Of a stretch of 64,000 nt of DNA, positions 54,559 to 62,989 are shown one piece after another; the first letter of the stretch is position 1; every line of letters starts with the position of its first letter. The stretch spans positions 62,001 through 126,000 of the forward strand of contig NZ_SBKN01000003.1 of NCBI RefSeq assembly GCF_004122105.1, read 5' to 3'. Both the position numbers and the translations under genes were made by a program. A model generated the notes under the pieces. That model worked only from the letters and a program-made list of their open reading frames with translations. It had not been told where the DNA came from and ran no database searches. This DNA comes from Flavobacterium stagni (lineage in GTDB: Bacteria; Bacteroidota; Bacteroidia; Flavobacteriales; Flavobacteriaceae).

Positions 54559-54633
54559 CGGGGTGTAGCGTAGCCCGGTTATCGCGCCTGCTTTGGGAGC
54601 AGGAGGCCGCAGGTTCGAATCCTGCCACCCCGA
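54559..54633 (+). tRNA. tRNA-Pro (anticodon TGG)
   Basis: The acceptor stem CGGGGTG pairs with CACCCCG (discriminator A). The anticodon loop TTTGGGA carries TGG, and AGGTTCGAATCCT forms the T arm. It lies eight bases after tRNA-Ser. Confidence 0.95.
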
Positions 54634-54637
54634 CTTA

Positions 54638-54711
54638 GGTCCAGTAGCTCAGCTGGATAGAGCAACTGCCTTCTAAGCAGTAGGTCTCAGGTTCGAATCC
54701 TGACTGGATCA
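54638..54711 (+). tRNA. tRNA-Arg (anticodon TCT)
   Basis: The acceptor stem GGTCCAG pairs with CTGGATC (discriminator A). The anticodon loop CTTCTAA carries TCT and AGGTTCGAATCCT forms the T arm. It lies four bases after tRNA-Pro. Its 3' part is the source of the tandem repeat array that follows. Confidence 0.95.
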
Positions 54712-54715
54712 CATG

Positions 54716-54742
54716 AAAGCCTCTGTTTTAGAGGCTTTTTTT
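54716..54742 (+). terminator. Terminator of the tRNA operon
   Basis: AAAGCCTCT-GTTTT-AGAGGCTTTTTTT begins five bases after tRNA-Arg. It is copied in each downstream repeat unit. Confidence 0.9.
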
Positions 54743-54760
54743 GTTTAAAAAAATTTAATA

Positions 54761-55180
54761 GTCTCAGGTTCTCCCGAAGTTTCGGGACTGACTGGATCAC
54801 ATGAAAGCCTCTGTTTTAGAGGCTTTTTTTGTTTAAAAATTATAGTCTCAGGTTCTCCCGAAGTTTCGGGACTGACTGGATCACATGAAAGCCTCTGTTT
54901 TAGAGGCTTTTTTTGTTTAAAAATTATAGTCTCAGGTTCTCCCGATGTTTCGGGACTGACTGGATCACATGAAAGCCTCTGTTTTAGAGGCTTTTTTTGT
55001 TTAAAAATTATAGTCTCAGGTTCTCCCGATGTTTCGGGACTGACTGGATCATAGGATAGCCTCTGTTTTAGAGGCTTTTTTTGTTTAAAAATTATAGTGT
55101 CCGATTCTCCCGAAAATTCGGGACTGACTGGATCATAGGATAGCGGCTGTTTTTAGTCGTTTTTTTAACAAATAGAAATT
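54761..55180 (+). repeat. Five-unit 84-bp array of tRNA-Arg 3' end plus terminator
   Basis: Units start at 54761, 54845, 54929, 55013 and 55097, exactly 84 bp apart. Each repeats the tRNA-Arg segment GTCTCAGGTTC ... CTGACTGGATCA, the spacer CATG and the AAAGCCTCT/AGAGGCT terminator. In every unit the T-loop bases GAATC are replaced by the 16-bp palindrome TCCCGAAGTTTCGGGA or a stem-preserving variant (TCCCGATGTTTCGGGA, TCCCGAAAATTCGGGA), so none can fold as a tRNA end. The last unit and terminator are decayed. Confidence 0.92.
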
Positions 55181-55239
55181 AAACCAAAGGCACAAATTCT
55201 GTACAAAAAAGACTATTTTTAGGTCTTAATTTAAATCCT

Positions 55240-55935
55240 ATGAACAAAAGCATTGTTTTGCTTTTACTATCTTTCACCTTATTGTCTGTTGTTTCTTGTA
55301 AAACAGCAGATAAGACCATTTCCAACAAAGATTTTATTAAAAACAATTACATTAATTCTAAGTCCTTGGCCATCTATGAAGGGATTCATGATACTGCATT
55401 TGTTCGTTTACGCAATTATGAAGGGATGTTTGTGTTTGATATGAAATATGCTTCGAAGGATAATTTTTTGAAAACGCAAGTGTATGATTGTGCCGAATGT
55501 TATTTGCGCATGAAAACCGTTCGCAATTTGATTGAAGCCAATAATGAATTTTTACAGTTAGGCTATCGTATAAAAATTTTTGATTGCTACCGTCCACTGG
55601 ATATCCAAAAGAAGATGTGGAATATCATGCCCGATGCAGATTATGTCGCCGATCCTAAACGCGGTTCTATTCATAATCGTGGAGGAGCCGTTGATATTAC
55701 ATTAGTGGATTTGAATGGTGTCGAATTGGAAATGGGAACTTCTTTTGATCATTTCGGACCCGAAGCAGCCCATGCCTACAAGAAACTTTCTAGTAAAGTA
55801 AAAGCCAATAGAGCGCTATTGAAAGAAATTATGTTGCGCCACAATTTTCGCGCTTTCAAATCGGAGTGGTGGCATTATAACTTGGCCGAATCCATCAAAG
55901 ATCCGTTGGCTAATTTTAAATGGGATTGTCCTTAA
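55240..55935 (+). CDS. D-alanyl-D-alanine dipeptidase (VanX/DdpX type, M15D) lipoprotein
   Basis: The 231-residue protein has a lipoprotein signal (lipobox SVVSC). Zinc ligands are in SIHNRGGAVDITL (SxHxxGxAxD) and SEWWHYNL (ExxWH), and FDCYRPLDIQKKMWN also matches. It cleaves D-Ala-D-Ala for recycling or catabolism. The lipid anchor places it in the envelope, and no vanHA or vanRS genes are nearby, so a resistance role is not supported. It overlaps the convergent methyltransferase gene by four bases. Confidence 0.92.
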   Translation: MNKSIVLLLLSFTLLSVVSCKTADKTISNKDFIKNNYINSKSLAIYEGIHDTAFVRLRNYEGMFVFDMKYASKDNFLKTQVYDCAECYLRMKTVRNLIEANNEFLQLGYRIKIFDCYRPLDIQKKMWNIMPDADYVADPKRGSIHNRGGAVDITLVDLNGVELEMGTSFDHFGPEAAHAYKKLSSKVKANRALLKEIMLRHNFRAFKSEWWHYNLAESIKDPLANFKWDCP

Positions 55936-57110
55936 ATTTTTTGGGTAAAAAGAACCGCTTTTTTCTGATTCAAAAGGGTTACAAAAAAAACATAATCGTC
56001 ACCACCGTCTTTTATTTTCCCTTTTTTCCGAATTTCTTCCACAGTCTCCGGAAAATTACGTGTCGCTACATTGAATTTTTTACCGCTCATACTTTTTAAA
56101 ATTGCTTTGGAATACTCTTCAATTCGAGTTATTTGAAAGCGACGACCCGGAAAATCTATTAATTCGGAACTTGTGAATAAATGCGTATGCGGATGGAGTT
56201 TCTTTAATTGATGCAATTTTGCTAGTCCGTTTTGCACTCCTGACTTTAAAACTGCTGCGTTGGGTTCGTATAAGTAAGTAAGCGGTAATTCACAATCCAT
56301 TGCTACGTTTTCTCCAAAAATAGCAGAAAACGTTTCCACTTGTTGATCCTTAGCGATGGAATCCGCATGGATGGTTATCGGACCCGTCCAGTCTTTTTCT
56401 AAAAAAAACAACAATTCTTTCACTTCATTAAGATAGGCAACTACGCGCACTTCTTTGACAAATTCAAGTTCGCGAATAGCAGAAGTGATATCAAGGATGG
56501 GGGCGACTTTAATTAAAATTTGGTTTGTAAATTTCCAATAGGCGGTTACTAATTCGGGCACATTGGGTTCGCAATCAGCCAAAAGAAAAACTTTACCTTT
56601 AACCTCATGTCTTCGGGATGGATCGATGTAAATCCAATCTACAGTTTTGTTATTCTTTTGAAGCCAATCCAAACCATCTCCGTTCACGCAAGTGATGTTG
56701 TTTACGCCCAATTGCGAAAAGTTGTGCTGTACAATTTCGCTGAGTTCGGCTTGGTGTTCACAATGATAAACGGTTGCTATTTTTTTTGAAAAATAAAAAC
56801 TATCCACACCAAAACCTCCCGTTAAATCCACTAATGTTTCTCCTGAAACAAAGTTGGATTTGTATGCTGCTGTAACTTCTGAAGAAGTTTGTTCGATGGA
56901 AACTTTGGAAGGATAAAGAATGTTTTCGGATTTAAACCAAGTCGGAAGCTTGTTTTCCGCTTTATTTTTTGCCTCAATTTGATTTAAAATCAATTTATAA
57001 TCTAGTGAAGGAAAAGGATTCTTTTTTAAAGCCAATTCATTGATTGCACCTTTTAAATGGGATTGAATAAAGGCTTGGATTTCAGGTTGTAATAATGATT
57101 TCAAAAGCAT
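55932..57110 (-). CDS. SAM-dependent methyltransferase with THUMP-like C-terminal domain
   Basis: The 392-residue protein has a Rossmann methyltransferase core with LVDLTGGFGVDSFYFSKKI (SAM-binding motif I, about 93-112) and a DPSRR motif (IYIDPSRRHEVKGKVF) where N- or C-methyltransferases have DPPY-like sequences. The C-terminal region, with RNFPETVEEIRKKGKIKDGGDDYVFF, matches the THUMP-like domain seen in these proteins. The RNA target is unknown. Its ATG directly follows the TAA of the AI-2E gene (TAAATG). Confidence 0.85.
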   Translation of the reverse strand: MLLKSLLQPEIQAFIQSHLKGAINELALKKNPFPSLDYKLILNQIEAKNKAENKLPTWFKSENILYPSKVSIEQTSSEVTAAYKSNFVSGETLVDLTGGFGVDSFYFSKKIATVYHCEHQAELSEIVQHNFSQLGVNNITCVNGDGLDWLQKNNKTVDWIYIDPSRRHEVKGKVFLLADCEPNVPELVTAYWKFTNQILIKVAPILDITSAIRELEFVKEVRVVAYLNEVKELLFFLEKDWTGPITIHADSIAKDQQVETFSAIFGENVAMDCELPLTYLYEPNAAVLKSGVQNGLAKLHQLKKLHPHTHLFTSSELIDFPGRRFQITRIEEYSKAILKSMSGKKFNVATRNFPETVEEIRKKGKIKDGGDDYVFFVTLLNQKKAVLFTQKI

Positions 57111-58202
57111 TTAAATGTTTTTAGTAAACAACTGAATCCAAGTTGTGTCGGGGAAAAATTCTTTAGCGATCACTTTTAAAATTGTAAACACGGGTACCGC
57201 AATGATCATCCCTGGAATACCAAACAACATTCCAGCAATCAATACCACCAAAAAGATTTCTAAAGGGTGTGAATTCACACTTTTCGAAAAAATGATCGGT
57301 GAGGTAATGTTGTTGTCGATAAATTGCACCAAGGTAAATCCTATTAGCACATACAAGGTTGTAGGCAAAGTAACGGCTGAAAAATCGGAGTTAATAAAAG
57401 AAAGCATGGTTAATATACCCGCAACGGCTGTTCCAATTAACGGACCCACATAAGGGATAATGTTTAATAAAGCACACAAAAACGCAATAATAAAAGCATT
57501 GTCTACACCAAAAATGAGAAGTACAACCAGATATAACACACAAACAACGCTGAGTTGGATAATTAATCCAATAAAATAACGACTTAACAATTCGCGAATT
57601 TTATCGACTGAATTTAATATTTGATCTTCATGCGAATCGGGTAAAATACGTTTTGCGATTAGTATAAATTGTACTTTGTCTTTTAGAAAAAAGAACGTGA
57701 TAAAAAATACCGAGACGATTCCAATTCCGATGCTGCTTATGGTATTTATTAAAGAGTTTAAAAAATCGGTGATGGAATTAAACTTAATTTTTGAAGTGAG
57801 ATCGGTTTCTTTGAGAATGCGATCCATGTCCATGTTATGGGAATTCAAATAAACATCCAATTGGCGGTACAACTCTAATGATCGGGTTTCAATGGCATTG
57901 GCATTCAAAAGCGATAATTTATTTCCCTGATCAATGATTAACGGTACAAAAAGGGCAGCTAATCCAACCAAAAGCAATATAAACAATGTAAGTGTGATAG
58001 CTACGGCAAGCGTATTTTTAAATTTTAATTTTCGTTTTAAAAATTCGACAATAGGATTGGCAATTAAAGCGAGTACTAAGGAAATGAGTAAGTAAACGAT
58101 TACCGTCTGAATTTGATAGATGAAATAGACGCCTAAAACTAAAAGCAGAAGCACGCCTATTGCGCGTAATATTCCATGGGCAATCATTTTGGACGTAATC
58201 AT
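57111..58202 (-). CDS. AI-2E family transporter
   Basis: The 363-residue membrane protein has about eight helices and the family pattern: two N-terminal helices (VLLLLVLGVYFIYQ, VIVYLLISLVLALIANPIVEFL), a soluble helical segment (about 90-150), and the C-terminal core with LNIIPYVGPLIGTAVAGIL and GIPGMIIAVPVFTILKVI. Members export AI-2 or act as Na+/H+ antiporters; the substrate is not evident. It is cotranscribed with the methyltransferase. Confidence 0.92.
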   Translation of the reverse strand: MITSKMIAHGILRAIGVLLLLVLGVYFIYQIQTVIVYLLISLVLALIANPIVEFLKRKLKFKNTLAVAITLTLFILLLVGLAALFVPLIIDQGNKLSLLNANAIETRSLELYRQLDVYLNSHNMDMDRILKETDLTSKIKFNSITDFLNSLINTISSIGIGIVSVFFITFFFLKDKVQFILIAKRILPDSHEDQILNSVDKIRELLSRYFIGLIIQLSVVCVLYLVVLLIFGVDNAFIIAFLCALLNIIPYVGPLIGTAVAGILTMLSFINSDFSAVTLPTTLYVLIGFTLVQFIDNNITSPIIFSKSVNSHPLEIFLVVLIAGMLFGIPGMIIAVPVFTILKVIAKEFFPDTTWIQLFTKNI

Positions 58203-58228
58203 AACTCAAAATTTAAAGTGTAAAAATA

Positions 58229-58262
58229 AAAAAACCTGACTGAAATAATTCAATCAGGTTTT
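58229..58262 (-). terminator. Terminator of the M43 protease gene
   Basis: On the minus strand AAAACCTGA pairs with TCAGGTTTT and is followed by a long T run. It lies 20 bases after the M43 gene and 27 bases before the AI-2E start. Confidence 0.85.
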
Positions 58263-58281
58263 GGAAATAATATTATAAAAA

Positions 58282-59244
58282 TTATGGCTGAGCAAAAGAG
58301 TTGCGTGCACCACCGGCAGCAAATATGGCATCCATTCTTGCTTTTTGACCTGCTGTAAACATATACATTCCACGGTCATCAGTATAATCCATGTAGTTCA
58401 TGGTCATTTCAATTGGTGTACCTGTACATGTGCTGTAATGTGGATAAGTTGGAACACCATAATTAGCAGTGTTGTGTTGTGGTGTATCAGCCACTAAATC
58501 AGACCCACAAGTAGCATCACCCCAAATGTGACGTAAATTCATCCAGTGACCTACTTCGTGAGTCGCTGTACGACCTAAGTTGTAGGGATAATTAGCAGTG
58601 CCGGAAAGTCCGAAATATTTTGAATCAATTACAACACCATCTGTTGCAGACGATCCGCCAGGGAATTGCGCATATCCTAAAATTCCACCTCCAATTGTAC
58701 AAACCCACATGTTTAATTTAGTAGTAGGTGAAGTTGGAGCTAAACCTCCTTGATTCGCTTTTTTCATAGCATCACGGGTTCCCCAAGAAGTTTTAGTCGT
58801 TGATTTACGAATAACTTGATCTAAAACAAATGAGATTCCAACATTGGCTTTTACACCAGAGAAAATTGCAGGAACTTGGTTGTAATCACTGTTGGTTGCA
58901 TTATAATCTTGGTTTAATACGTCAATTTGTGATTGAATTTGGGTAAGAGAAATATTTTCCGCTGTCGTTCTGTACAACACATTTACAACAACAGGAATCT
59001 GGATTTTACCATTCACTAAACGAAATGCAGAAGGGTTTTTTTGATATTCATCCGTGAATCGTTCGATATCTTCCATTCGTTGTAAAAGAGAAGGGTCTTC
59101 AGCAATTTGACGCATCAAAACATCATTGGAAGCACAAGAACGCTTAGCGTTTTGAGTGTTTGAAACACCCGAGTTGTTTTGTTCTTCACTTTGACAAGAG
59201 AATAAAGCAAGCGCTGTAGCTACGCAAACAATCAATTTTTTCAT
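58282..59244 (-). CDS. M43 family zinc metalloprotease (cytophagalysin-like) lipoprotein
   Basis: The 320-residue protein has a lipoprotein signal (lipobox ALFSC). The zinc-binding motif HEVGHWMNLRHIWGD (HExxHxxGxxH-type, about 232-242) and the Met-turn region MTMNYMDYTDDRGMYMFT place it in the M43 (pappalysin/cytophagalysin) family. N-terminal propeptide about 25-70. It degrades proteins at the cell envelope or outside. No T9SS sorting domain is present, so it is membrane-anchored. Confidence 0.95.
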   Translation of the reverse strand: MKKLIVCVATALALFSCQSEEQNNSGVSNTQNAKRSCASNDVLMRQIAEDPSLLQRMEDIERFTDEYQKNPSAFRLVNGKIQIPVVVNVLYRTTAENISLTQIQSQIDVLNQDYNATNSDYNQVPAIFSGVKANVGISFVLDQVIRKSTTKTSWGTRDAMKKANQGGLAPTSPTTKLNMWVCTIGGGILGYAQFPGGSSATDGVVIDSKYFGLSGTANYPYNLGRTATHEVGHWMNLRHIWGDATCGSDLVADTPQHNTANYGVPTYPHYSTCTGTPIEMTMNYMDYTDDRGMYMFTAGQKARMDAIFAAGGARNSFAQP

Positions 59245-59327
59245 AAGTTTTACAATTTGTTTGGTTATATGTGCAAATTATAAAATTATGTGTATTGTGA
59301 GAAAGATTTCCTTGTTTTTTTTACAAT

Positions 59328-59969
59328 TTAATTGTTAAAAATGTAGTTGATAATATTCGCGCCCATTTTTAATGCTTTTTCCCGAACCTCTTTAGGGTCG
59401 TTATGGACATCAGCGTCTTCCCAACCGTCACCCAAATCGCATTCAAAAGTGTATAACAAGACCAATCGATTGTTTTCAAAAATTCCAAATGCCTGTGGGC
59501 GCTTAGCGTCGTGTTCATGAATTTTAGGCAATCCATTGGGGAAAGAATTGGGCCCAGTAAAAATGGGGTGATTCGCAGGTATTTCTTGTAGTGCTTTGTC
59601 GGGAAAAATGCGTTTGATTTCTCTTCGAATGTACTCATCCATACCGTAATTATCGTCAATATGCAAAAAACCGCCGGATAACATATAGTTTCTTAAGTTG
59701 GTGATATCGGCCGGACTGAAAACGACATTACCATGTCCTGTCATGTGCACAAAAGGATAGGAAAATAAATCCGGACTCGAAGGTTCGACTGTCACGGGTT
59801 TATTCTTGATATACGTGTTGATAGAAGCATTACAATATTTGATCAAATTAGGTAATGATGTCGGATTGGCATACCAATCGCCGCCACCGTTGTATTTCAA
59901 AAGTCCAATTTCTTGAGCCTGAATGCCGAAGCTGAGTAATCCAACTAATACAATCGCTATTCGTTTCAT
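59328..59969 (-). CDS. DUF4159 domain-containing exported protein
   Basis: The 213-residue protein has a signal peptide (MKRIAIVLVGLLSFGIQAQ). DUF4159 signs are LLKYNGGGDWYANPTSLPNLIKYCN and MTGHGNVVFSPADITNLRNYMLSGGFLHIDDNYG, where it resembles the glutamine-amidotransferase-like fold used for ligand binding. Its ATG overlaps the stop of the thioredoxin gene (ATGA), giving tight coupling in the tsaD-rsmE-thioredoxin-DUF4159 operon. Confidence 0.9.
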   Translation of the reverse strand: MKRIAIVLVGLLSFGIQAQEIGLLKYNGGGDWYANPTSLPNLIKYCNASINTYIKNKPVTVEPSSPDLFSYPFVHMTGHGNVVFSPADITNLRNYMLSGGFLHIDDNYGMDEYIRREIKRIFPDKALQEIPANHPIFTGPNSFPNGLPKIHEHDAKRPQAFGIFENNRLVLLYTFECDLGDGWEDADVHNDPKEVREKALKMGANIINYIFNN

Positions 59970-61159
59970 TTTGTGGCTTTGATTTCTTGAATTATTTTAT
60001 CACTTTCAGAGGTACTCCAGCCCATATTGGCCGACCATTTTTTTGCTTTTTCCGCTTCTTCAAGGGCTTTTGCTTTATTTTTTACTTTGAGGTACAATTT
60101 TGCCGCAACTAAATGTTTTTCAGCATTCTCAGAAATCTCTATGGCTTTTTGGATCCAATTGATTGCTTTTTCTAGAGCGATAGGATCTTTTATGTAATTC
60201 AAATACACAGATGCTATTTCAACAAGTTGGTTGCTGTCTTTTGCTGCAAATTCGTCTGTTTTGGCTTGGGTAACGGCAACATATTTCTTCCAATCTTGGG
60301 TATTGGCATAAATCTGAGTGTCGTATTTAAACAACATTGAATCCGTTTTGCGCAAGTGAATTTTTTCTGCATAGGGTCTGCGTTTGTTGTAATTCAAAGT
60401 GTCTGAAGCATCCACATACGCTCGCAAATTATCTTGCACCATAAAAAGTATTTTCTTCTCCACACGCGACGGACTAGCAGCTTTTCCAAATTCGGTTTGA
60501 TGATCTAAAATAAACTGAAACTCAGGGGCTTCAATAGTATTAATGCCATTGGCCATCACCCGCCAATTAAGTTCGGTAAATAAATTTTCTTTGGCTTGGG
60601 TTGCTAAGTATTTTTGGGTAACTTCAGTCGCATCAAATCCGGCTTTTCGCACAGCGGTGATGAATTTTAAACATTTATCGGCATTAGAAGGTTCGGCATT
60701 GAATACGGCTTTTAGCGTTTCATATTGATTGTCATTTTGAAGGAGTTTATTGCCTTCTTCCAAAAAACTTTCTTTCTTCATTTCTCCCGAAAATCCGCCT
60801 AAATACACTTCTTTGTTGGACAAAAAAGCGAAAGTAGGATAGGAGCGAACTTTAAAAAGTTTATTGAATTTATTTTTTAAGGCATTTCCCGCTTCCGATT
60901 CGGCATCCACTGCAACAGTTATGTAATTGGATCCGTAGAATAAAACCACGTCCGTATCAACCAAAACCGAACTTTTCATTTTTTTGCAATGTTCACACCA
61001 ATTCGCATAAAACATAACCACTAAAGGTTTGTTTTTTTCTTTGGCTTCATTTTGAGCTTCAAAATAATTTCGGTCTTTGAAAATCATATTGGATTGGGCA
61101 AAACCACTGAATCCAAGCAATAGAAAGAAAAATAGCAACTGTTTTTTCATCTTATTCAT
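59966..61159 (-). CDS. Exported thioredoxin-domain protein with helical repeats
   Basis: The protein has 397 residues from the ATG at 61159, which overlaps the end of rsmE by 8 bases; an ATG at 61150 is also possible. A signal peptide (LLFFFLLLGFSGFAQ) is followed by a thioredoxin domain with FYANWCEHCKKM (CEHC, about 50-53) and cis-Pro in VRSYPTFAFL. The remaining 250 residues are helical, TPR-like (AKLYLKVKNKAKALEEAEKAKKW). It likely works in periplasmic disulfide exchange with a binding scaffold. Confidence 0.87.
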   Translation of the reverse strand: MNKMKKQLLFFFLLLGFSGFAQSNMIFKDRNYFEAQNEAKEKNKPLVVMFYANWCEHCKKMKSSVLVDTDVVLFYGSNYITVAVDAESEAGNALKNKFNKLFKVRSYPTFAFLSNKEVYLGGFSGEMKKESFLEEGNKLLQNDNQYETLKAVFNAEPSNADKCLKFITAVRKAGFDATEVTQKYLATQAKENLFTELNWRVMANGINTIEAPEFQFILDHQTEFGKAASPSRVEKKILFMVQDNLRAYVDASDTLNYNKRRPYAEKIHLRKTDSMLFKYDTQIYANTQDWKKYVAVTQAKTDEFAAKDSNQLVEIASVYLNYIKDPIALEKAINWIQKAIEISENAEKHLVAAKLYLKVKNKAKALEEAEKAKKWSANMGWSTSESDKIIQEIKATK

Positions 61160-61856
61160 TATTGAAAACCACACTATGGCAAGCGACCACCGCCGCTGTT
61201 TCTGTTCGTAATCGGGTGGTACCCAAAGTTACCGGAATGAAATTGTTTGACAAAGCCATTTCAATTTCTTTAACAGAAAAATCGCCCTCGGGTCCGATTA
61301 ATACCAAAACATTTTGATTTTTCACCAAGGCTTCTTTCAAGGATTTTTTGTTGGTTTCCTCACAATGGGCTATAAATTTTTGTCCCGAATACGCTTGGTT
61401 TGTAAATTTTTGAAAGCGAATGGGTTCGTTCAATTTAGGTAAAAAATATTGATTGGACTGTTTCATGGCCGAAACCAAGATTTTCTCCATTCGGTCAACT
61501 TTCACAACGGTTCGCTCCGAATTGTCGCAAAGAATGGGTGTGATTTCCGATATTCCTATCTCGGTAGCTTTTTCCAAAAACCATTCGTACCGTTCGTTCA
61601 TTTTGGTAGGCGCTACAGCCAAATGCAAATGCGTCTTATTAGGTGTTGCGGTATGAACTTTTTGAATGGATACCGTACATTTTGAGTCAGAAGCAATGGT
61701 GATTACTGTTTCAAACAAATTCCCTAAACCGTTTGTAACGTGAATACTATCGCCTTCTTTTTTACGAAGGACTTTAATAATGTGTTTGCTTTCTTCGCGA
61801 TCAAAGGTAAATGAAGTAGCCTCGGGCGTAAGCGTCGGAGTGTAAAATAATTGCAT
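61152..61856 (-). CDS. rsmE: 16S rRNA (uracil1498-N3)-methyltransferase RsmE
   Basis: From the ATG at 61856 the protein has 234 residues. The N-terminal PUA-like part is followed by the SPOUT methyltransferase core: LAVAPTKMNERYEWFLEKATEIGI, ISEITPILCDNSERTVVK and the knot LVLIGPEGDFSVKEIEMAL with VTLGTTRLRTETAAV. It methylates U1498 of 16S rRNA. It lies one base after tsaD. Confidence 0.95.
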   Translation of the reverse strand: MQLFYTPTLTPEATSFTFDREESKHIIKVLRKKEGDSIHVTNGLGNLFETVITIASDSKCTVSIQKVHTATPNKTHLHLAVAPTKMNERYEWFLEKATEIGISEITPILCDNSERTVVKVDRMEKILVSAMKQSNQYFLPKLNEPIRFQKFTNQAYSGQKFIAHCEETNKKSLKEALVKNQNVLVLIGPEGDFSVKEIEMALSNNFIPVTLGTTRLRTETAAVVACHSVVFNNE

Positions 61857-61857
61857 C

Positions 61858-62880
61858 TTAAAATTCAATTCGTGCTTTGGCAACCACATCAGTTGCAGTG
61901 AAACGTTCTTCCAAATAACGGTGGTATCCTACAATTCCAATCATCGCTGCATTATCTGTAGTGTATTCAAATTTCGGAATAAATGTTTTCCAGCCGTATT
62001 TGGATTGAGCGTCAACTAAAGTTTGACGAATTCCCGAGTTGGCCGAAACACCACCGCCAATAGCAATTTGGTTAATTCCAGTTGTAGACACTGCCAACTT
62101 CAGTTTTTCCATTAATATTTCAATGATGATGTGTTGAATTGAGGCACAAATATCGGCTTTATTTTCTTCAATAAAATTTGGATTTGCCGCTTGATTTTTT
62201 TGAATGAAATATAAAATTTGTGTCTTAAGTCCAGAAAAACTAAAGTCCAAACCGTCCACTTTGGGTCGGGTAAACGGAAAACGCTTCGGATTTCCTTCTT
62301 TCGCTAATTGATCAATCAACGGTCCGCCGGGATACGGTAATCCCAATATTTTTGCCGATTTATCAAAAGCTTCCCCAACGGCATCGTCAGTCGTTTCACC
62401 GATGATTTCTAAATCAAAAAAACTATTCACTTTCACAATTTGAGTATGTCCACCAGAAATGGTTAATGCCAAAAAAGGAAATTCAGGCATCGCAAAACCT
62501 TCTTCTTTGATAAAGTGCGCCAAAATATGCGCATGCATATGGTTCACCGCAATTAAGGGAATTTGTAAAGCCATGGCCAATGACTTTGCAAATGAAGTTC
62601 CTACCAAAAGAGAGCCCATTAATCCTGGACCTTGAGTAAATGCCACAGCACTTAATTGATCCCGTGTTATCCCCGCTTTTTTCAAAGCAACATCTACCAC
62701 AGGAACAATATTTTGTTGGTGCGCTCTTGAAGCCAATTCCGGCACAACGCCACCGTATTCTTCATGAATATGTTGCCGCGCTACCACATTGGAAAGTACT
62801 ACATTATCTTTCAAAACAGCTGCCGCTGTGTCGTCGCACGAACTTTCAATGGCTAAAATATAAATTGGAGGAGTACTCAT
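61858..62880 (-). CDS. tsaD: tRNA N6-adenosine threonylcarbamoyltransferase TsaD
   Basis: From the ATG at 62880 the protein has 340 residues. It transfers the threonylcarbamoyl group to A37 of ANN-decoding tRNAs together with TsaB and TsaE. Diagnostic motifs are ILAIESSCDDTAAAVL, the metal-binding NHMHAHILAHF, GGHTQIVKV, and SGGVSANSG in the form IGGGVSANSGIR. It is the first gene of the four-gene minus-strand operon and divergent from the tamB-like gene. Confidence 0.97.
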   Translation of the reverse strand: MSTPPIYILAIESSCDDTAAAVLKDNVVLSNVVARQHIHEEYGGVVPELASRAHQQNIVPVVDVALKKAGITRDQLSAVAFTQGPGLMGSLLVGTSFAKSLAMALQIPLIAVNHMHAHILAHFIKEEGFAMPEFPFLALTISGGHTQIVKVNSFFDLEIIGETTDDAVGEAFDKSAKILGLPYPGGPLIDQLAKEGNPKRFPFTRPKVDGLDFSFSGLKTQILYFIQKNQAANPNFIEENKADICASIQHIIIEILMEKLKLAVSTTGINQIAIGGGVSANSGIRQTLVDAQSKYGWKTFIPKFEYTTDNAAMIGIVGYHRYLEERFTATDVVAKARIEF

Positions 62881-62989
62881 TAGGCACAATTTTTGTTTAA
62901 ATTTGGTTTAAACCGCGTAAAACCTGTATTTTTACATCGATTACAAAAGTACATTATTTCAGGTTTTCATCGCCCGTACAAAATTAAAT

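Noticed and set aside
54761..55180. CRISPR array
   Set aside because: The 84-bp units are repeated throughout, with no unique spacers, and clearly derive from the tRNA-Arg end and its terminator.
54761..55180. Additional tRNA-Arg genes or pseudogene copies
   Set aside because: Only the 3' part of the tRNA is present, and the T-loop is replaced by a palindrome, so no tRNA can fold.
55240..55935. Vancomycin resistance determinant (VanX)
   Set aside because: The protein is a lipoprotein and there are no vanH, vanA or vanRS genes; Gram-negative bacteria use such enzymes for D-Ala-D-Ala recycling or catabolism.
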